45,480 bases of DNA. Origin: Candidatus Cloacimonadota bacterium (lineage in GTDB: Bacteria; Cloacimonadota; Cloacimonadia; Cloacimonadales; Cloacimonadaceae). The translations under genes and the position numbers were made by a program. The notes under the pieces are model-generated. The model worked only from the letters and a program-made list of their open reading frames with translations, did no database searches and had not been told where the DNA came from. This document shows, piece by piece, positions 41,245 through 45,480 of the stretch (positions within the stretch are counted from its first letter, which is position 1; each line of letters opens with the position of its first letter). The stretch lies in contig JALOBM010000013.1 in assembly GCA_023228285.1 (NCBI GenBank), forward strand, positions 1 to 45,480. Reading direction: 5' to 3'.

Positions 41245-42942
41245 ATGAGCAGAAGAATGACGTTGCTTCGACTCCTGTTTTCATTAATTATTGTATTTAT
41301 GCTCTTTGTCTCTGCCTGCGACAAAGACAACAAGAAAAAACCCACAATCCCAAGCATGGATTTCGGTGTTGTGGCAGGTACCGTTTACTCCCCCGGTAGA
41401 GCTGTGCTGGAGGGTGCGACGGTTTCTGTGGGAGATATTTCCGACACTACCGATAGTAATGGTAGATTCACTCTCAGTGGTATCGATGCATCAGATAAGG
41501 TGTTGGTCAATTTCGCGATGGAGGGCAGAGCTTCCACTCAGAAAGTGGTGGACATAAGTGAAGGAAGGACCAGCTATGTGTCTGCCACACTGTTTCAGGT
41601 TTACGAAGGCACATATTCCGGTACCGATGAGATCAATATCGATGCTACAATTGCCCTAAACATCCCGGCAGCTGCATTTATGACAACAGATGGCCAGGCC
41701 TATACGGGAACAGTAAGGGCAGATGTCCGCTACTTTGATCCCACCGATCCAGAATGCTTGGACACGTTTCCGGGCAATTTTTCGGGGATTCAGACCGATG
41801 GTAGCACCACGATGTTCGAATCCTACGGCTTTGTCTCTGCGTCCTTCAGAAATGCCAGTGACCCTAGCCAGGAATTGCAATTGGCAGAAGGTAAAGAAGC
41901 AGAGTTGATCGCACCAATTCCATATTCTCTACTGGAAAATGCTCCTGACACAATGCCTCTTTGGTATTATGATGAAGAGACCGGGAACTGGATGGAAGAA
42001 GGTTTAGCCTCCAAAGTGGGTAGTTACTACGTGGGTAACGTGAGCCACTTCTCCTATTGGAATTTCGACCATCCCGTGGTTGTCGACGATCAAGCGACAC
42101 TCACGGGTAAGGTAACTGCGGCAGACAGAGATGACCCTATAGCTGGAGCCCAGGTAGTTGCGACAGGTGTAGTTTATGCAGGATACACAAATACTTACAC
42201 TGACGAAAACGGTGATTTCAGCATAGTAGTAAAGGCAAATTCCACTGTGAAGCTTCAAGCTTTTTCTGGAACATCTGCCAGCTCCATGACGGGAGAAATA
42301 GCAACTCCTGATGGAGGCCAAAGCGCTGCTGTGGATGACCTTGTGATTCAAGACCGCAGCTTTATGATAATGGGTAAAATGGTGGATTCCGAAGGCGAGC
42401 CTGTTTCTGGCTGGGGACAAGTATTTCAATTGAATATCCCCCATGGAGACATGGGATTCAGCGCTTGGCTGACTATTGAAGAAGATGGAAGTTTTAGTGT
42501 AAATGCTTCGCATTATGATAATACTACCAGCTTCGACATAATATTCAGTTTGAGTATGAGAGGATATTTGTATTCGGCAGCAATTCCCTTTGTAGTTCCC
42601 CAACCCGGTAATGTGTGGGATTTTGGTGAGATAACCATGGTTCCTGGAGGAATACTGACTGGACGGATACAGAGCGACGATGGCGAATATCTGGGGGATA
42701 AATGGGTGTATTTCAATACTGTAGATGAAACTGGAGGCGAAGGCGGACACTTCAGCGCAGAAACCGACGCCGATGGATACTTCAGCATTGTAGGCCCGCC
42801 AAACACGACCTTAACCCGGATGAAAGCAAGCATATGGGAAAATGAAGCTAATTATGTGTCGGATGTCCTATCCCTGAACTTCCCCGCTTCGGGTGGAACC
42901 AGCAGCATAGGTATCATCACAGTATATTATATTGGTGAATAA
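41245..42942 (+). CDS. surface lipoprotein with carboxypeptidase-regulatory-like repeats
   Basis: From ATG 41245 the product is 565 aa. A type II signal peptide ends in the lipobox FVSAC, with Cys at residue 24 as the lipidation site. Then come Ig-like carboxypeptidase regulatory domains: GVVAGTVYSPGRAVLEGATV, TLTGKVTAADRDDPIAGAQV, and a C-terminal ILTGRIQSDDGEYLGD unit. Between them (~120-270) is a module like that in cartilage intermediate layer protein-type bacterial proteins (WYYDEETGNWMEEGLAS, VGNVSHFSYWNFD). It is probably anchored to the outer membrane; the role is unknown. AGGA is 10 nt upstream; a GTG at 41242 or the ATG at 41209 are alternatives. It is a single-gene unit with a promoter and terminator. 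Confidence 0.85.
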   Translation: MSRRMTLLRLLFSLIIVFMLFVSACDKDNKKKPTIPSMDFGVVAGTVYSPGRAVLEGATVSVGDISDTTDSNGRFTLSGIDASDKVLVNFAMEGRASTQKVVDISEGRTSYVSATLFQVYEGTYSGTDEINIDATIALNIPAAAFMTTDGQAYTGTVRADVRYFDPTDPECLDTFPGNFSGIQTDGSTTMFESYGFVSASFRNASDPSQELQLAEGKEAELIAPIPYSLLENAPDTMPLWYYDEETGNWMEEGLASKVGSYYVGNVSHFSYWNFDHPVVVDDQATLTGKVTAADRDDPIAGAQVVATGVVYAGYTNTYTDENGDFSIVVKANSTVKLQAFSGTSASSMTGEIATPDGGQSAAVDDLVIQDRSFMIMGKMVDSEGEPVSGWGQVFQLNIPHGDMGFSAWLTIEEDGSFSVNASHYDNTTSFDIIFSLSMRGYLYSAAIPFVVPQPGNVWDFGEITMVPGGILTGRIQSDDGEYLGDKWVYFNTVDETGGEGGHFSAETDADGYFSIVGPPNTTLTRMKASIWENEANYVSDVLSLNFPASGGTSSIGIITVYYIGE

Positions 42943-42960
42943 CACTATATACGAATTACT

Positions 42961-42990
42961 CGCCGTCCCAATCTCAGGGCGGCGTTTTTT
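42961..42990 (+). terminator. rho-independent terminator
   Basis: CGCCGTCC/GGGCGGCG gives eight base pairs including one G-T, with a loop of 6-8 nt, followed by TTTTTT. It is 18 bp after the lipoprotein stop. Confidence 0.92.
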
Positions 42991-43076
42991 ATCTCCATTT
43001 TTGAGCAGATATTCAATTGACATGATTATGCCAGCGAAATAAATTGATCTAATTATTGTGTGCTGAGGACTATGCC

Positions 43077-44264
43077 ATGTATAAAGAGCCTTATCAGTTC
43101 GATGTAGAACGATTCATTGACCCTGGGAGATTTGCGAAAATCCGGAATTTTTCCCAAAAGCTGCCCACTCCTACTCTGATCGTAGATTTGGACATCGTTG
43201 CCCAAAGATACGATGAACTTCACAAGAATTTCCCCATCGCAGACATCTACTTTGCGGTGAAAGCTAATCCCATGATAGAGATATTACAACTCCTGAAAGA
43301 TCGGCATTCATGCTTTGACATTGCCTCTCGCTATGAATTGGATATGATGCTGAATATGGGAGTGTCTCCGGACAAACTAAGCTACGGCAATACCATCAAG
43401 AAAAAAACCGATTTGGCGTATTTCTACGAAAAAGGTGTGCGGCTCTTTGCCACAGATAGCGAATCTGATTTGATCAATATTGCAGAAGTAGCACCTGATG
43501 CCAGAGTGTTTTTCAGGATTTTGACCGAGGGCACCGGAGCGGACTGGCCGCTCTCCCGTAAATTCGGTGCACATGCCGACATCTTGTATAACCTTATCCT
43601 GCAGGCTGATGAACTGGGATTGAAGCCCTATGGCCTCTCTTTTCATGTAGGTTCTCAACAGCGCGATATTGGTCAGTGGGACGACGCCATAGCTCGCTGT
43701 AAATATTTGTTTGACGCCGTAGCGGAACATGGGGTGGAATTGGAAATGATCAATTTGGGCGGTGGATTTCCAGCCAGTTATGTGGATCCTGCTTTTACTC
43801 TTGCAGATTACACAGAGGAAATCATGCGTTTCCTCACAGAAGATTTTGGTGAGAATATGCCCAGGATCATTTTGGAACCTGGACGTTCCCTGGTAGCCGA
43901 TGCGGGCATCATCACCTCTGAAGTGATCAACATCACCCGAAAGTCCAAAAACAACATGTATCAATGGGTGTATCTGGATATCGGAAAGTTTGGTGGCTTG
44001 ATTGAAACCATCGATGAATCCATCAAATTCCCCATCTATTTTGAACGTGAGGGTATGGCGGATGAGATCATTCTGGCCGGACCTACTTGCGATAGCATGG
44101 ATATTTTGTATGAGAACTACAAATATCACATGCCGGATACTACTCAAGCCGGAGACAGAGTGTATATCTTTACTACCGGAGCATACACAAGAAGTTATTC
44201 TGCTATCTGTTTCAACGGCTTTCCACCTCTAAACGCTGTAGCAATTAAAACAGGAGAATTATAA
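43077..44264 (+). CDS. PLP type-III (alanine-racemase fold) ornithine/lysine-type decarboxylase
   Basis: The product (395 aa) is a fold-type III PLP enzyme of the eukaryotic-like ornithine/lysine/arginine decarboxylase group. Lys62 in YFAVKANP should bind PLP. His190 in SFHVGSQQRD stacks on the cofactor, INLGGGFP and LEPGRSLV bind phosphate, and Cys338/Asp339 in GPTCDSMD are the cross-subunit catalytic pair. It would form a polyamine (putrescine or cadaverine) from the amino acid. Substrate choice between ornithine and lysine is not decidable here. ATG 43077 has GAGGA 7 nt upstream; a TTG at 43056 has no site. Its stop overlaps the next start. Confidence 0.88.
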   Translation: MYKEPYQFDVERFIDPGRFAKIRNFSQKLPTPTLIVDLDIVAQRYDELHKNFPIADIYFAVKANPMIEILQLLKDRHSCFDIASRYELDMMLNMGVSPDKLSYGNTIKKKTDLAYFYEKGVRLFATDSESDLINIAEVAPDARVFFRILTEGTGADWPLSRKFGAHADILYNLILQADELGLKPYGLSFHVGSQQRDIGQWDDAIARCKYLFDAVAEHGVELEMINLGGGFPASYVDPAFTLADYTEEIMRFLTEDFGENMPRIILEPGRSLVADAGIITSEVINITRKSKNNMYQWVYLDIGKFGGLIETIDESIKFPIYFEREGMADEIILAGPTCDSMDILYENYKYHMPDTTQAGDRVYIFTTGAYTRSYSAICFNGFPPLNAVAIKTGEL

Positions 44265-45352
44265 TGATGTATTTATCTGTAGAAACTATGCACGACTTTA
44301 TAGTTCAAGTTTTCACCAAGATCGGAGTACCTACCACAGACGCCCGTATATGTGCCGATGTGTTGATCGCTAGCGACCTGCGGGGTATTGAATCTCACGG
44401 AATCGGACGGTTTAAGATGTATTATGACCGCATTAAGCAAGGCATCCAAAACCCTGTTACTCAAATCGAGGTGATCCGGGATAAATACGCCACAGCAGTA
44501 TGGGATGGTAATCATGGAATGGGGCATGTAATAGCACATAGAGCTATGCAGAAAGCCATTGAAAAAGCACAACTCTATGGGATTGGAAGCGTAGCAGTAC
44601 GCAACAGTACCCATTACGGAATCTGCGGATACTATGCTGATATGGCCACAAAGCAAGACATGATCGGCCTTACCTTTACAAATGCCCGGCCTTCCATTTG
44701 CCCCACTCACGGGGTTCAACCACTGTTGGGAACAAATCCGATCTGTTTCGGAGCCCCTACAAATCTGCCTTATCCCTTCATCTACGACGCCGCTACATCG
44801 ATTTCACAGCGGGGGAAAATCGAACAATATGCCCGCGAAGAAAGAGATACTCCACCCTATTGGGCGATTAACCTTCAAGGAGAGCCCCAAACTGATACTA
44901 AAAAGCTCTTACTAGACCTGGTGGAACAGACTGCATGCATGCTTCCCTTAGGCGGAACTGAAGAAGTAACCGGAAGTCACAAGGGCTACGGTCTGGGCAC
45001 GATGGTGGAAATATTATGTGCTGCACTGCAAAACGGAAGCTACTTAAATGGATTATGGGGCAGAGACGCAGAAGGAAAGGCAGTTCCCTATCGGTTGGGA
45101 CATTTCTTTATGGCCATCAATATCGATTTCTTCACTGAAGTGGAAGATTTCAAACAGATCTGCAGCGATATCTGCGTACAGCTACAAGAATCACGCAAAC
45201 TCCCAGGACATGATCGCATCTGGGTTGCAGGTGAAAAAGAGTATGAGAAAGAGCTGGAAGTAAGGGAAAAGGGAATCCCCATTATACCAAATCTTGCAGC
45301 CAATATTCGAAGCATTCAGGAAGAACTGAAGACAAAGATAATCGATATATAA
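44264..45352 (+). CDS. Ldh2/MDH-family NAD(P)H-dependent oxidoreductase
   Basis: The product (362 aa) belongs to the malate/L-lactate dehydrogenase-like (Ldh2, YbiC/AllD/ComC/DpkA) family, not the classical LDH fold. Conserved pieces are LRGIESHGIGRF with the catalytic His, VAVRNSTHYGICGYYA, GTNPICFGAP, YDAATSISQRGKI and TGSHKGYGLGTMVEI. The substrate may be a 2-hydroxy acid or a cyclic imine such as piperideine-2-carboxylate. Because it is coupled to an amino-acid decarboxylase (stop and start share one base, AGGAG 7 nt before ATG 44264), an amino-acid-derived substrate is likely. This is an inference. The 128 bp after it show no clear terminator. Confidence 0.88.
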   Translation: MMYLSVETMHDFIVQVFTKIGVPTTDARICADVLIASDLRGIESHGIGRFKMYYDRIKQGIQNPVTQIEVIRDKYATAVWDGNHGMGHVIAHRAMQKAIEKAQLYGIGSVAVRNSTHYGICGYYADMATKQDMIGLTFTNARPSICPTHGVQPLLGTNPICFGAPTNLPYPFIYDAATSISQRGKIEQYAREERDTPPYWAINLQGEPQTDTKKLLLDLVEQTACMLPLGGTEEVTGSHKGYGLGTMVEILCAALQNGSYLNGLWGRDAEGKAVPYRLGHFFMAINIDFFTEVEDFKQICSDICVQLQESRKLPGHDRIWVAGEKEYEKELEVREKGIPIIPNLAANIRSIQEELKTKIIDI

Positions 45353-45480
45353 GCCTTGATCTGGCATTCCCCCATTTTTTTAATTGAGCCTAATTTTGAT
45401 TTGCCATTGGTCTCGTCGTTCTTCAATACTGGGTCTTCGTTTATATTGGATGATTTGATTGATGCAGATATTCAAGACAT

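Noticed and set aside
45353..45480. T-rich stretch after the Ldh2 gene as a terminator
   Set aside because: A T-run is present but no stable hairpin precedes it.

Overview
The window looks like a piece of the main chromosome of an uncultured Gram-negative fermenter of the FCB superphylum, most probably Candidatus Cloacimonadota (WWE1/Cloacimonetes). The evidence is an LptD outer-membrane protein, an 'NYPNPFNP'-type C-terminal sorting domain on a large secreted repeat protein, FG-GAP and lipoprotein surface proteins, tightly overlapping operons, and amino-acid and purine fermentation-type genes. The lineage is inferred from family resemblance only; there is no rRNA gene in the window. I saw no integrase, transposase, phage gene or CRISPR array.

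Layout. 1-1041: a tRNA-Phe(GAA) gene on the minus strand, then a long non-coding stretch with two kinds of dispersed repeat. 1042-4649: a B12/radical-SAM protein with a DUF2344 tail and a MOFRL-type glycerate kinase, bracketed by two inverted copies of a ~210-230 bp intergenic repeat. 5062-18521: a nine-gene, same-strand, nearly gapless block: thiolase, class-III (GSAM-like) aminotransferase, pyrG, aspartate kinase, metG, SpoIID-like protein, hslO (Hsp33), an FG-GAP/ASPIC protein and guanine deaminase. 18755-21778: a secreted protein with about 16 tandem repeats and a sorting domain, with its own promoter-like region and terminator. 21868-22131: the C-terminal stump of a formylglycine-generating-enzyme (SUMF1) family gene, next to a short palindromic element.

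22136-35777 is nearly all minus strand. It holds lptD - HAD phosphatase - SpoU methyltransferase - XdhC (overlapping), an M28 peptidase, secD-secF with a strong terminator, a 596-bp gap with a palindromic element and a possible gene remnant, and the coupled trio ftsY - (HEPN-like/nuclease/SF1 helicase fusion) - DUF3467. 35925-39731 is plus strand: membrane protein, trmB, GAF/HD-GYP protein, dus. dinB (minus) abuts dus with no gap. 41245-45352 is plus strand: a CILP-like lipoprotein with promoter and terminator, then a PLP type-III amino-acid decarboxylase coupled to an Ldh2-family dehydrogenase.

How the genes fit together. Envelope biogenesis (lptD, secDF, ftsY, sorting-domain and lipoprotein cargo) sits beside translation and RNA modification (metG, trmB, dus, SpoU, tRNA-Phe) and catabolism (thiolase/aminotransferase, decarboxylase/dehydrogenase, guanine deaminase, XdhC). 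The most unusual items are the intergenic repeats (an inverted ~210-230 bp pair, and a ~75-bp palindromic family with three full copies and one short one), the SUMF1 stump, and the nuclease-helicase fusion with its DUF3467 partner.
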